The notes under the pieces: generated by a model
Databases searched by the model: none
Seen by the model: only the letters and a program-made list of their open reading frames with translations
Told to the model about the DNA's origin: nothing
Position numbers and translations under genes: made by a program
NCBI RefSeq assembly: GCF_012910955.1
Contig: NZ_WTVQ01000001.1
Location: 186,001-250,000 of the forward strand
DNA from: Aromatoleum diolicum
GTDB taxonomy: Bacteria > Pseudomonadota > Gammaproteobacteria > Burkholderiales > Rhodocyclaceae
DNA: 64,000 nucleotides
Direction of reading: 5' to 3'
Shown: one piece after another, positions 40,201 to 48,611 of the stretch
Layout of the letters: each line of letters begins with the position of its first letter
Numbering within the stretch: the first letter of the stretch is position 1

Positions 40201-40621
40201 CGAACGCCTGCAGGTCAAGGTCCGCGGCATGCCGCCCGACCGCTACGCGCTGACGGTCAATGGTCACCCGCTGCCGCTGCAAACGACCGGCACCGTCGGC
40301 GAGGCGGTGGCCGGCGTGCGCTACCGTGCATGGCAACCGGCCTCGTGCCTGCATCCGACCATCGGCGTCGATGCGCCGCTGGTGTTCGACCTGGTCGATA
40401 CCTGGATGCAGCGCTCGCTGGGCGGTGCCCAGTACCACGTCGCCCATCCCGGCGGGCGCAACTACGACAGCTTCCCGGTCAATGCCTTCGAAGCGGAAAG
40501 CCGCCGCCTGGCACGCTTCTTCCGCTTCGGTCACACGCCGGGGGCAGGCACTTTTGCACACCTGCCTCCTTGCGAACCCAACGCCACCTTCCCCTTCACG
40601 CTAGACTTGCGCGCATTCTGA
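37262..40621 (+). CDS. Transglutaminase-like protease fused to DUF2126
   Basis: 1119-aa cytoplasmic protein, start GTG at 37262 with GGAGA upstream. An N-terminal beta domain (about 1-100) and a transglutaminase/papain-like core carry Cys184 (GSCRDSAWLL), His233 (DLHAWCEVYLP) and Asp249 (GLDPTSG), the expected triad. From about residue 325 the large DUF2126 region follows (LTMGGEPTFVSVDDPDG; IDGRHTGTGGGNHFVLGG). Presumed peptidase or amidase of the predicted tagging system. Largest gene of the window. Confidence 0.93.
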   Translation: MSIHVALNHVTHYQYDRQVNLGPQVIRLRPCPHSRTRILSYSLRVLPGNHFINWQQDPQGNYLARLVFPEPTREFRVEVDLVAEMAVHNPFDFFLEPEAEDFPFAYNDAQRHELQPYLEKVADKAAAGDKFSAYLAGISREKQRTVPFLVALNAQLQKDIGYLIRLEPGVQTPEETLQKASGSCRDSAWLLVQLLRHLGLAARFVSGYLIQLTADVKSLDGPSGPEADFTDLHAWCEVYLPGAGWVGLDPTSGLFAGEGHIPLACSPEPSSAAPISGEVDECECEFAHAMKVERVWEAPRVTKPYSEEQWAAIEALGHEIDAKLFGSDVRLTMGGEPTFVSVDDPDGEEWNTAALGPAKRVLATDLYHRLRDKYAPRGLMFFGQGKWYPGEQLPRWSLNAYWRRDGEPMWSDTALYADERHPGTADAALANRFLCAVAGRLALDPKHVFDAYEDALYYLWRERRLPANVNPFDARLDEPMERERLARVFSQGLSSAVGAVLPVAKSPAGRWMSGQWFLRSERCYLIPGDSPLGYRLPLDSQPWVRKTDFPYLHQPDPTQSFPPLRSYADLRQDAASGAAIRLTDAHPAAGSEASSGRVPQAGESADWVTRTAMCAQAREGTLYIFMPPTDALDDYLDIVAAVEATAAELQQPVILEGYEPPSDPRITHFRITPDPGVIEVNIHPASNWDELVERTTHLYEAARESRLSTEKFMIDGRHTGTGGGNHFVLGGATPNDSPFLRRPDLLRSLVSYWHNHPSLSYLFSGLFIGPTSQAPRIDEARNDSVYEIEIAFREMERLRGLSDQPAGQCPPWLVDRLLRNLLIDVTGNTHRAEFCIDKLYSPDTATGRLGLLEFRAFEMPPHARMSLTQQLLLRSLIARFWQQPYAPPRLVRWGTELHDRFLLPHFVEQDFADVIEEINAFGIPMQTEWFAPHFEFRFPKVGDFAVRGIEVDLRHALEPWHVMGEEGAAGGAVRYVDSSLERLQVKVRGMPPDRYALTVNGHPLPLQTTGTVGEAVAGVRYRAWQPASCLHPTIGVDAPLVFDLVDTWMQRSLGGAQYHVAHPGGRNYDSFPVNAFEAESRRLARFFRFGHTPGAGTFAHLPPCEPNATFPFTLDLRAF

Positions 40622-40645
40622 CCGGTCCTGCTCCGCCACCCGAAG

Positions 40646-43240
40646 ATGCCGCACACGCTGCTTTCGCTTTACTCCCGCCCGACCGGCCGCTACGACGAGT
40701 TGCTGGCCGCCGGCGGGGGTTTGCGGGCGCACTGGCGACCGCTGTTCGACGCCCTCAACGCCTCGACGCCGGATCAGATGCGCGCGCGGCAGATGTTCGT
40801 GTCCGAGCGCATCCGCGAAAATGGCACGACCTACAACATCTACGCAGATCCGCGCGGCACCGACCGCCCGTGGACGGTCGATCCGCTGCCCTTCATCCTG
40901 CCGGCGGCCGAATGGGCGCACATCGAGCACGCCGTGAGCCAGCGCGCGGCACTGCTCGATCGTGTGCTGGCCGATCTCTACGGCCCGCAAACGCTGATCC
41001 GCAGCGGCGCGCTGCCGGCCGCGCTGGTGTACGGTCACAACGGTTTCCTGTGGTCCTGCCAGGGCAGCCGGCCGCCCTCCGGGCATTTCCTGCACGTGTA
41101 CGCCGCCGACCTCGCACGTTCGCCGGACGGCAATTGGTGGGTGATCGCCGACCGCACGCAAGTCCCGTCCGGGGCCGGCTACGCGCTGGAAAACCGGCTC
41201 ATCGTGTCACGGCTGTTTCCCGATCTGTTCCGCGATCAGCAAGTGCATCACCTGGCGGCCTTTTTCCGCCATCTGCAGGACAGCCTCACCCACTGGGCGC
41301 CGGTGGACGCCGGAGAGGCGCCGTTCGTCGTGCTGCTGACGCCGGGGCCGTACAACGAGACGTACTTCGAACAGTCGTACCTGGCTCGCTATCTGGGCTT
41401 TCCGCTGGTCGAGGGGCAGGATCTGACGGTTCGCGGCAACACGGTCTACCTCAAGACACTGACCGGCCTGCGACGCGTGCACGCGATCCTGCGCCGGCTC
41501 GACGACGACTACGCCGACCCGCTCGAACTGCGCGGCGAATCCTCGCTCGGCGTGCCGGGTCTGGCCGAGGCGGCGCGCGCGGGCCGCGTGCTGCTCGCCA
41601 ATGCGCTGGGCAGCGGCGTGCTGCAATCGGCAGGCTTGCTCGCCTTCATGCCGGAACTGGCCGAACATCTGCTCGGCGAACCGCTGGCGATGCAGGCGGT
41701 GGCCAGCTGGTGGTGCGGCGAAACGCCCGCGCTCGACTATGTCACCGAACATCTGGATACGCTGGTGATCAAGCCGGCCTATCCGTCACAGCACATGGAG
41801 CCGGTATTCGGACGCACCCTCAGCGCCACCGAGAAGGCCCGCTGGATCTCGCGCCTGCGTCAGCGCCCGCATGCCTACGTCGGACAGGAGCTGGTCGAGT
41901 TGTCGCAGGCGCCCACGCTGCCGCCGGCGACTTCGTCGGGCCTCGACCGCAGACTGCTGTCGCGCGCCATCGGCCTGCGCGTGTATGCCGTCATTACCCC
42001 TGACGGCTGGCGCGTGATGCCCGGCGGCCTGACCCGCGTGGCCGGCGGCGGCGAAGTCGACATCCTGTCGATGCAGCGCGGCGGCTCGTCGAAAGATACC
42101 TGGGTGCTGTCGGACCTGCCGGTGAGCCAGTTCACGATGTTGAAAGGCGAACTCGGCGCCCGCGACATCGTCCGCGCCACGCCGCAACTGGCCAGCCGCA
42201 CGGCGGAAAACCTGTTCTGGATGGGGCGCTACGGCGAGCGCGTGGAAAACACCGCGCGACTGCTGCGCATGGCCTGCGAGCGCCTGTTCGAGGAAGGCGA
42301 CTCGTCCGCGCCACGCAAGCATGCGAAGGCCGGTCAGCCCCTTGTCAGCCCGCCGGGGCAGCTCGCGGCGGCACTGCGTTATTGCGAACTGTTCGGTTTG
42401 CTGCCCGACGAGAAAGGGCGATCGACCGGGCGAAGACTGGTCGAGGGCGTGCACAGCAGCGAACTCGCCAGCAGCCTCTCCAATACCCTGCGCCGTACCC
42501 TGTGGGCCGCGACCCAGGTACGCGACCGCTTGTCGCTCGATCACTGGCACTCGCTCAACCGCCTGCAGGACATCCTGCGCCACCCGCCCAGCGCCGGTGT
42601 CGCCCTCCCCAGCCTGCCGGTGACGCTCGACCGCGTGTTGTTGAACTGTGTCTCGCTGGCCGGATTTGCGATGGACGACATGACGCGCGACGCCGGCTGG
42701 CAATTCCTGATGATGGGGCGGCGCATCGAACGCATGCAGTGTCGCGCGCTCGCCGTGGCGCGCTTTCTCGACGACTGCATCGGCAACCCGGGTGGCATCG
42801 AGAGCCTGCTCGAACTGGGCGACAGCACCGAAATCTATCGTCAGCGCTACCTGCGCACGCCCGACCTGCTGCCGACGCTCGACCTCATCGTCTTCGATCC
42901 GGACAACCCGCATTCGGTGATGTTCCAGGCCGAAATGCTGTTGCGCTACCTCGAACCGCTGCAGCGCCAATGCTTTGAAAGCACCGACGTGGAGGTTGAA
43001 CTCGACATCGCGGCCTTCCGGCGTGCGAGCGAAGCGGTGAGCGGATTCTCGCTGCTCGATCTGGAACGCGGACGTCCGGAGCCTTGCGCGACGGAGCAGC
43101 AGTGCATCAATTGCGGCGGCTGCACCGAACTCGCGGGCCACCTGCGGCTGCTGCACGATGCCGCCGGCGTACTGTCCAATCGCATCGCGGCGCGTTTCTT
43201 CACGCACGTTGTCGCCACGTCGCGCGTCATGTCGGCCTGA
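40646..43240 (+). CDS. Fused ATP-grasp/alpha-E protein
   Basis: 864-aa protein combining a second permuted ATP-grasp (about 1-480; ISRAPTL-like end replaced here by LSQAPTLPPATSSG, with GRTLSATEK before it) and a second alpha-E domain (about 500-840; SRTAENLFWMGRYGERVENTARLLR). It is thus a one-chain version of the two genes at 34021-36403. A Cys-rich patch near the C-terminus (CATEQQCINCGGC) is unusual for the family. It starts 24 bp after the DUF2126 gene. Confidence 0.9.
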   Translation: MPHTLLSLYSRPTGRYDELLAAGGGLRAHWRPLFDALNASTPDQMRARQMFVSERIRENGTTYNIYADPRGTDRPWTVDPLPFILPAAEWAHIEHAVSQRAALLDRVLADLYGPQTLIRSGALPAALVYGHNGFLWSCQGSRPPSGHFLHVYAADLARSPDGNWWVIADRTQVPSGAGYALENRLIVSRLFPDLFRDQQVHHLAAFFRHLQDSLTHWAPVDAGEAPFVVLLTPGPYNETYFEQSYLARYLGFPLVEGQDLTVRGNTVYLKTLTGLRRVHAILRRLDDDYADPLELRGESSLGVPGLAEAARAGRVLLANALGSGVLQSAGLLAFMPELAEHLLGEPLAMQAVASWWCGETPALDYVTEHLDTLVIKPAYPSQHMEPVFGRTLSATEKARWISRLRQRPHAYVGQELVELSQAPTLPPATSSGLDRRLLSRAIGLRVYAVITPDGWRVMPGGLTRVAGGGEVDILSMQRGGSSKDTWVLSDLPVSQFTMLKGELGARDIVRATPQLASRTAENLFWMGRYGERVENTARLLRMACERLFEEGDSSAPRKHAKAGQPLVSPPGQLAAALRYCELFGLLPDEKGRSTGRRLVEGVHSSELASSLSNTLRRTLWAATQVRDRLSLDHWHSLNRLQDILRHPPSAGVALPSLPVTLDRVLLNCVSLAGFAMDDMTRDAGWQFLMMGRRIERMQCRALAVARFLDDCIGNPGGIESLLELGDSTEIYRQRYLRTPDLLPTLDLIVFDPDNPHSVMFQAEMLLRYLEPLQRQCFESTDVEVELDIAAFRRASEAVSGFSLLDLERGRPEPCATEQQCINCGGCTELAGHLRLLHDAAGVLSNRIAARFFTHVVATSRVMSA

Positions 43241-43242
43241 AA

Positions 43243-44178
43243 ATGCGCTACCACGTCGCCCACACTACCGATTACGACTATGAAGCGCCGGTGCAGACGG
43301 CGCGGCATCTGCTGCACCTCGCCCCGCGCGACTGCGCGTGGCAGCATGTCGAAACACACACGCTGCGCATCAAACCGATGCCGACAAGCCAGGCTGACGG
43401 CGAGGACGCGTTCGGCAATCCGGTGCACCGCATCGAATTGGCCGTCCCGCATGAGCACCTGCATGTCACGAGCGAAGTGACACTGTGCGTCGAGCCGCGC
43501 CCGTGGCACGGCGGCGTCGAGCCCCAGGCATCCTGGGAAAGCGTCCGCGAGGCGCTGCGCTACCATGCCAGGCCGGTCGCGGACGCGACGATCGATGCAC
43601 AGCGCATGCTCTTCGAATCACCCGGGGTGCGCGTCAAGCGCGAACTGGAGGAGTACGCGACGCCCTCCTTCGCCCCGCGGCGGCCGCTGCTGGACGCCAC
43701 CCGCGACCTGATGGAGCGCATCCACCGCGAGTTTCGCTACGATCCCGAGGCCACCGAAGTCGGTACCTCGGTGCTCGAAGTGCTGCAGAAGAAGCACGGC
43801 GTGTGTCAGGACTTTGCGCACCTGATGATTGGCTGCCTGCGCTCGCAGGGGCTGGCGGCGCGCTACGTGTCGGGCTACCTGCGCACCGATCCCCCGGCGG
43901 GACAGCCGCGCCTGGTGGGCGCCGATGCGTCGCACGCGTGGGTGGCGGTTTTCTTTCCGCAGCTGGGCTGGATCGAGTTCGATCCGACCAACAACTGTCT
44001 CGCCGACGAAAGCCATATCGTCCTCGGCTGGGGGCGCGACTTTGGTGACGTGTCGCCGGTCCGCGGCGTCATTCAGGGTGGCGGCGAACACACGCTGGAA
44101 GTTGGCGTGACGGTGACGCCGCTCGACGACGACGCGGAGGCTCCCGCCGCAGCCGCGCCTGCACGCAAGCGGCGCTGA
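43243..44178 (+). CDS. Stand-alone transglutaminase-like protease
   Basis: 311-aa transglutaminase-superfamily protein with an N-terminal beta domain (MRYHVAHTTDYDYEAPVQTA) and triad Cys188 (HGVCQDFAHLM), His231 (ASHAWVAVFF) and Asp247 (FDPTNNC). Second such enzyme in the operon, two bases after the fused ATP-grasp/alpha-E gene. Last gene before the nifE control region; the tail is Ala/Pro-rich and basic. Confidence 0.92.
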   Translation: MRYHVAHTTDYDYEAPVQTARHLLHLAPRDCAWQHVETHTLRIKPMPTSQADGEDAFGNPVHRIELAVPHEHLHVTSEVTLCVEPRPWHGGVEPQASWESVREALRYHARPVADATIDAQRMLFESPGVRVKRELEEYATPSFAPRRPLLDATRDLMERIHREFRYDPEATEVGTSVLEVLQKKHGVCQDFAHLMIGCLRSQGLAARYVSGYLRTDPPAGQPRLVGADASHAWVAVFFPQLGWIEFDPTNNCLADESHIVLGWGRDFGDVSPVRGVIQGGGEHTLEVGVTVTPLDDDAEAPAAAAPARKRR

Positions 44179-44199
44179 TCCGGCCTGGCTGTCGGGCGC

Positions 44200-44238
44200 T
44201 GTCGCCTTTCGTACAAACGCCCTGTCTCAAGCCCGACA
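44200..44238. promoter_or_regulatory. Tandem NifA upstream sites of nifEN
   Basis: Two TGT-N10-ACA sites: TGTCGCCTTTCGTACA (44200-44215) and TGTCTCAAGCCCGACA (44223-44238), offset by 23 bp, about two helical turns, placing them on the same DNA face. Both are 50-90 bp upstream of the promoter. Confidence 0.78.
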
Positions 44239-44288
44239 CGGCGTAGCGGCGCCCCCCCAACACACTGATTCAAAACGGCTTTCATAAC

Positions 44289-44303
44289 TGGCACCGTTCG
44301 TGC
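44289..44303 (+). promoter_or_regulatory. Sigma-54 promoter of the nifEN operon
   Basis: TGGCAC-CGTTC-GTGC: perfect -24 half and correct GC spacing, with one change (GTGC) in the -12 half. The expected start is near 44315, giving a leader of about 42 nt. Confidence 0.82.
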
Positions 44304-44356
44304 AATGGGATTCCTGTCCCCGACACTTGTGCCACAAGCGCAGACAGGAAGCCACC

Positions 44357-45775
44357 ATGAGCGCACTGAAACAGAGAATCGACAGCCTGCTGATCGAACC
44401 CGGTTGCGCCACCAATCAGGGCAAGAGCGACAAGGCGCGCAAGGAAGGCTGCAAGAAGCCGCTGACGCCGGGTGCCGCGGCCGGCGGCTGTGCTTTCGAC
44501 GGCGCCAAGATCGCGCTGCAGCCGGTGGTCGATGTCGCCCATCTGGTGCACGGCCCGATCGCCTGTGAGGGCAATTCGTGGGATTCGCGCCACGTCTATT
44601 CCTCCAGCCCGCAGACCTACCGCACCGGCTTCACCACCGACATGGGGGAGTTCGACGTCATCTACGGTGGCGAGAAGCGCCTGTACCGCGCGATCAAGGA
44701 AATCATCGACAGGGTGAATCCGCCCGCGGTGTTCGTGTACCAGACCTGTTTGCCGGCGATGATCGGCGACGATGTCGAAGGCGTGTGCCGGGCGGCCAGC
44801 GCGAAGTTCGGCACGCCGGTGATTCCGGTGAACGCACCGGGCTTTGCCGGCAGCAAGAACCTTGGCAACAAGTTGGGCGGCGAGGCGCTGCTCGACCACG
44901 TCGTCGGCACGATGGAGCCGGAGTTCACGACGCCGTGCGACATCAACCTGATCGGCGAATACAACGTCGTCGGCGAGTTCTGGCAGGTGAAGCCGCTCTT
45001 CGACGAACTGGGCATCCGCGTGCTGGCGACTTTCTGCGGCGACGCGCGCTACAAGGACATCGCCAGCTCGCACCGCGCGAAGGCCGCGATCATGCTGTGC
45101 TCGCAGGCGCTCATCAACATCGCGCGCAAGATGCACGAGCGCTACGACATCCCGTTCTTCGAAGGCAGCTTCTACGGCATCGCCGACGTGTCGGACTGCC
45201 TGCGCAAGATCTCGCAACTGCTGGTGGAGAGAGGCGCCCCGGCCGACCTGCCGGCGCGCGCCGAGGTGCTGATCGCGCGCGAGGAAGCCCGGGCGTGGGC
45301 GCGCCTCGAGCACTACAAGGCACGGCTCAAGGGCAAGCGCGTGCTGCTGTTCACCGGTGGCGTGAAGTCGTGGAGCGTGGTATCGGCGCTGCAGGAAGTC
45401 GGCATGGAGATCGTCGGCACCTCGATGCGCAAATCGACGCACAACGACCGCGCGAAGGTCATCGAGATCATGGGCACCGACGCGCACATGTTCGACGAGC
45501 TGCCGCCGCGCGAGATGTACAGGATGCTCAAGGAATCGAAGGCCGACGTGATGCTGTCGGGCGGCCGCTCGCAGTTCGTCGCGCTGAAAGCCAAGACACC
45601 GTGGGTCGAGATCAACCAGGAACGCCACCACGCGCTGGCCGGCTACGACGGCATCGTCAATCTCGTCGCCGAGATCGACAAGGCGCTCTACAACCCGATC
45701 TGGGCGCAGGTGAAGCAGCCCGCGCCGTGGGAGATCGAGGAACTCGAACTGCGGGGGACTGCACATCATGGCTGA
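44357..45775 (+). CDS. nifE: NifE, FeMo-co scaffold subunit
   Basis: NifD-like subunit (472 aa) of the NifEN scaffold on which NifB-co matures to FeMo-co. Cluster-binding segments GGCAFDGAKIALQPV, HGPIACEGNSWDSRH and YQTCLPAMIGDD are seen. The FeMo-co-ligand histidine context of NifD is absent, as expected. The ATG at 44357 (MSALKQRIDSLL) follows AGGAAG; upstream in-frame codons lie within the promoter leader. Overlaps nifN by eight bases. Confidence 0.97.
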   Translation: MSALKQRIDSLLIEPGCATNQGKSDKARKEGCKKPLTPGAAAGGCAFDGAKIALQPVVDVAHLVHGPIACEGNSWDSRHVYSSSPQTYRTGFTTDMGEFDVIYGGEKRLYRAIKEIIDRVNPPAVFVYQTCLPAMIGDDVEGVCRAASAKFGTPVIPVNAPGFAGSKNLGNKLGGEALLDHVVGTMEPEFTTPCDINLIGEYNVVGEFWQVKPLFDELGIRVLATFCGDARYKDIASSHRAKAAIMLCSQALINIARKMHERYDIPFFEGSFYGIADVSDCLRKISQLLVERGAPADLPARAEVLIAREEARAWARLEHYKARLKGKRVLLFTGGVKSWSVVSALQEVGMEIVGTSMRKSTHNDRAKVIEIMGTDAHMFDELPPREMYRMLKESKADVMLSGGRSQFVALKAKTPWVEINQERHHALAGYDGIVNLVAEIDKALYNPIWAQVKQPAPWEIEELELRGTAHHG

Positions 45776-47153
45776 GATCATTGCGGGCAAGAAAGCCTGT
45801 ACCGTCAATCCACTCAAGATGAGTGCGCCGATCGGCGCGGCGCTCGCCTTTCTCGGCATGGACCGCGCGGTACCGCTGCTGCACGGCTCGCAGGGCTGTA
45901 CCGCCTTCGGGCTGGTGCTGTTCGTGCGCCACTTCCGCGAGACGATTCCGCTGCAGACCACCGCGATGAGCGAGGTGACGACGATCCTCGGCGGTCAGGA
46001 AAACATCGAGCAGGCGCTGCTGAACATCAAGAAGCGCGCGAATCCGGCGCTGATCGGGCTGTGTTCGACCGGCATCACCGAAGCCAAGGGCGACGACGTC
46101 GGCGGATTTCTCAAATCCATCCGCGACAGGCACGCCGAACTCGCAGGCACCGAGGTGGTGTTCGCGCCGACGCCGGACTTCATCGGCGGCTTCTCGGACG
46201 GCTGGGCGAAGGCCGTCACCGCAATGGTCGACGCGCTGGTGCCGCGCAGCAAGGTGCGCACGCCGTGGCAGGTGAACATCCTCGCCGGCTGCCACCTGAC
46301 GCCGGGCGACCTCGAGGAGATCCGCGAGACGGTCGAAGCCTTCGGCCTGACGGCTATCATCCTGCCGGACATCTCGGGCTCGCTCGACGGCCACATTCCC
46401 GAGACCTTCCTGCCGCACACGCTGGGCGGCACGCGCATGGAGGACGTCAAGCGCATGGGCGAGTCCGCGCTGACGATCGCGATCGGCGAACAGATGCGCC
46501 CGGCGGCGGAACTGCTGGAGAAGAAGACCGGCGTGCCCGTCCGCGTATTCGAGCGCCTCAACGGGCTCGCCGCATGCGACGCCTTCATGGCGCTGCTGTC
46601 GGACCTGTCCGAGAACGAGGTGCCGAGCAAGTACAAGCGCCAGCGCAGCCAGTTGCAGGACGCGATGCTCGACGGCCATTTCTACTTCGGCGAACAGAAG
46701 GTGGCGATTGCCGCCGAGCCGGATCTGCTATACGCGCTGTCGCACTTCTTCGCCGACATGGGCGCGCAGGTGACGTGCGCGGTCGCGCCGCAGGACGCAC
46801 CGGTGCTGACGCGCGTCGCCGCCGACACGGTGCGCATCGGCGACCTGCAGGATTTCGAGGACCACGCCGCCGGCTGCAACCTGCTGGTGACGCATTCGCA
46901 CGGCCGCCAGGCGGCGGCGCGGCTGGGCATTCCGCTCCTGCGCGCCGGACTGCCGACTTTCGACCGGCTCGGCGTCGCACACAAGCTCACGGTCGGCTAT
47001 CGCGGCACGCGCGATTTCATCTTCGAGGTGGGCAATGTCTTCATGGAGCAACTGCACGCACATGAGCAGCACATCACCCCCGCCAGCCTGCGGGCCAACG
47101 CCACTGCGGCCTCCGCGCCGGCCGTGGATGCGCCGGCTTGCGCTGGTCACTGA
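45768..47153 (+). CDS. nifN: NifN, FeMo-co scaffold subunit
   Basis: NifK-like subunit (461 aa) of NifEN. Characteristic parts are KACTVNPLKMSAPIGAALAF, LLHGSQGCTAFGLVLFVRHF and GLCSTGITEAKGDDV. The C-terminal tail is Ala-rich. Its 3' end overlaps the nifX frame by 26 bp if the longer nifX start is used. Confidence 0.97.
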   Translation: MAEIIAGKKACTVNPLKMSAPIGAALAFLGMDRAVPLLHGSQGCTAFGLVLFVRHFRETIPLQTTAMSEVTTILGGQENIEQALLNIKKRANPALIGLCSTGITEAKGDDVGGFLKSIRDRHAELAGTEVVFAPTPDFIGGFSDGWAKAVTAMVDALVPRSKVRTPWQVNILAGCHLTPGDLEEIRETVEAFGLTAIILPDISGSLDGHIPETFLPHTLGGTRMEDVKRMGESALTIAIGEQMRPAAELLEKKTGVPVRVFERLNGLAACDAFMALLSDLSENEVPSKYKRQRSQLQDAMLDGHFYFGEQKVAIAAEPDLLYALSHFFADMGAQVTCAVAPQDAPVLTRVAADTVRIGDLQDFEDHAAGCNLLVTHSHGRQAAARLGIPLLRAGLPTFDRLGVAHKLTVGYRGTRDFIFEVGNVFMEQLHAHEQHITPASLRANATAASAPAVDAPACAGH

Positions 47154-47592
47154 TTCGTCCCTGGGAGAACTCGGCATGAAAGTCGCCTTTGCAACGGAAA
47201 ACCTGATCGACGTCGATGCCCACTTCGGCTGGGCGAGGAAGATCGCGATCTACGAAGTGCAGCCCGAATCGAGCCGACTCGTCGAGGTCGTCGAATTCGC
47301 CGGCGACCTCGATGAGGACGGCACCGAGGACAAACTGGTGCCCAAACTCGACGCGGTGCGCGACTGCGCGATCCTGTACGTCGCCGCGATCGGTGGTTCG
47401 GCGGCGGCGAAGGTGGTGAACCTGCGCGTGCATCCCGTGAAGGTGCCAACGCCACAGCCGATCGCCGGGATCGTCGAACGCCTGCAGGAAGTGCTGCGGG
47501 GCACGCCGCCACCATGGCTGCGCAAGGCCCTGCTCAAGGGCAAGGAGCGCAGTTTCGATTTCGACACCGAGAGCGAGGCCGAACATGTCTGA
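47128..47592 (+). CDS. nifX: NifX, NifB-co/VK-cluster carrier
   Basis: Small cofactor-binding protein (154 aa from this start) that shuttles FeMo-co precursors to NifEN. Core: [20 protein letters not shown], then [21 protein letters not shown]. The start is ambiguous. The ATG at 47128 gives [16 protein letters not shown], which resembles the N-terminus of other NifX proteins, but it lies inside nifN. The ATG at 47176 (MKVAFATEN, 138 aa) has a better GGGAG site. It overlaps the DUF269 gene by eight bases. Confidence 0.9.
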   Translation: MRRLALVTDSSLGELGMKVAFATENLIDVDAHFGWARKIAIYEVQPESSRLVEVVEFAGDLDEDGTEDKLVPKLDAVRDCAILYVAAIGGSAAAKVVNLRVHPVKVPTPQPIAGIVERLQEVLRGTPPPWLRKALLKGKERSFDFDTESEAEHV

Positions 47593-48061
47593 AGTGATGA
47601 CTCCCGACGCCGCCAAGGCGATCATCGGCGCCTCCCCCTTCCTCGGCCAACTGGTCACCATGCTGCGTGCGCAGGACACCTATGGCAGCTGGGACGGCAA
47701 GTCGGACGCCGAGGTACTGATGCCCTACATCGTCGACAAGGCAGCGCGCAAGCTCATCCCCATCATCGACGATCCCGACCCGGACGTGCTGTGGCGCGTC
47801 GAACTGTTCTACAACGCGGCAGGACTCGCGATCGAGCGCAAGACCGGCATCATTGCCGCGCCGATGATCAAGATCAATCACGAAGGCTTCGGGCGCGCGA
47901 CCCTCGTCGTCGGGCGCCTGATCGCCTATTCGAAATACCACCGCGACATCCACCGCTTCGGCTTCGACAGCCTGCAGGCACTGGCCGAGGGCGGCGACCG
48001 CATCGTCGACGAGGCCGCCGCACTGATCGGCCGTTTTCCCGATGTAGCCAATTTCGGTTGA
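47585..48061 (+). CDS. NifX-associated nitrogen fixation protein (DUF269)
   Basis: 158-aa protein of the DUF269 family, found next to nifX in most diazotrophs. The sequence [19 protein letters not shown], then [19 protein letters not shown], is typical. Role not established; context implies FeMo-co assembly. The start overlaps nifX by eight bases. Confidence 0.94.
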   Translation: MSEVMTPDAAKAIIGASPFLGQLVTMLRAQDTYGSWDGKSDAEVLMPYIVDKAARKLIPIIDDPDPDVLWRVELFYNAAGLAIERKTGIIAAPMIKINHEGFGRATLVVGRLIAYSKYHRDIHRFGFDSLQALAEGGDRIVDEAAALIGRFPDVANFG

Positions 48062-48069
48062 GGTCTGCG

Positions 48070-48261
48070 ATGACGAGCGACGAACTCAAAGTGCTGGTGA
48101 AGAAGCTCAACGCCCAGGCCACCCAGGCCAAAATGGACCTGCACGACCTGTCGGAAGAACTGCCGATCGGGTGGGAGCGCATTCCCGAGCAGGCGCAGAA
48201 GACCTGGGAGGCGTATGCCCGCCTGACCGAGGCGCGCAAGCAACTCGCCGCCCTCGGTTGA
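48070..48261 (+). CDS. CCE_0567/DUF683 family small nif protein
   Basis: 63-aa helical-hairpin protein of the nif-linked family CCE_0567 (DUF683, Rop-like): ELKVLVKKLNAQATQAKMDLHDLSEELP, then a second helix ending TEARKQLAALG. Homologues are reported to bind metal; function unknown. It lies eight bases after DUF269. Confidence 0.9.
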   Translation: MTSDELKVLVKKLNAQATQAKMDLHDLSEELPIGWERIPEQAQKTWEAYARLTEARKQLAALG

Positions 48262-48310
48262 CTGCACCGCGACCGGCCGCTAAGCCGCAGACATTTTCAC
48301 GGAGCCATCG

Positions 48311-48610
48311 ATGTCTTACTACACCGTCACCCTGCCGTCCGGGGTCGCCTGGACGCCCAATTTCATCGCCGCGATCAACCACGAAAAATGCATCGGCTGT
48401 GGCCGCTGCTACAAGACCTGTGCGCGCGACGTGCTGCAACTGATGGCCGTCGACGACGAGGGTGCGATGTTCGCCATCGACGACGGCGACGATGACGAAT
48501 ACGAGAAGAAGGTGATGCACGTCGCCCACCCGGAGAACTGCGTCGGCTGCGAATCGTGCAACAACAACTGCGCGCGGCGCTGCATTTCCTACTCGCCCAA
48601 GGCTCTCTGA
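48311..48610 (+). CDS. fdxB: FdxB, nif-specific ferredoxin III
   Basis: 99-aa ferredoxin with two [4Fe-4S] motifs: CIGCGRCYKTCARD near the N-terminus and CVGCESCNNNCARRC near the C-terminus, separated by an acidic insert (DDGDDDEYEKK) typical of ferredoxin III. Presumed electron donor to nitrogenase or to cofactor synthesis. nifQ begins one base after its stop. Confidence 0.94.
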   Translation: MSYYTVTLPSGVAWTPNFIAAINHEKCIGCGRCYKTCARDVLQLMAVDDEGAMFAIDDGDDDEYEKKVMHVAHPENCVGCESCNNNCARRCISYSPKAL

Positions 48611-48611
48611 C

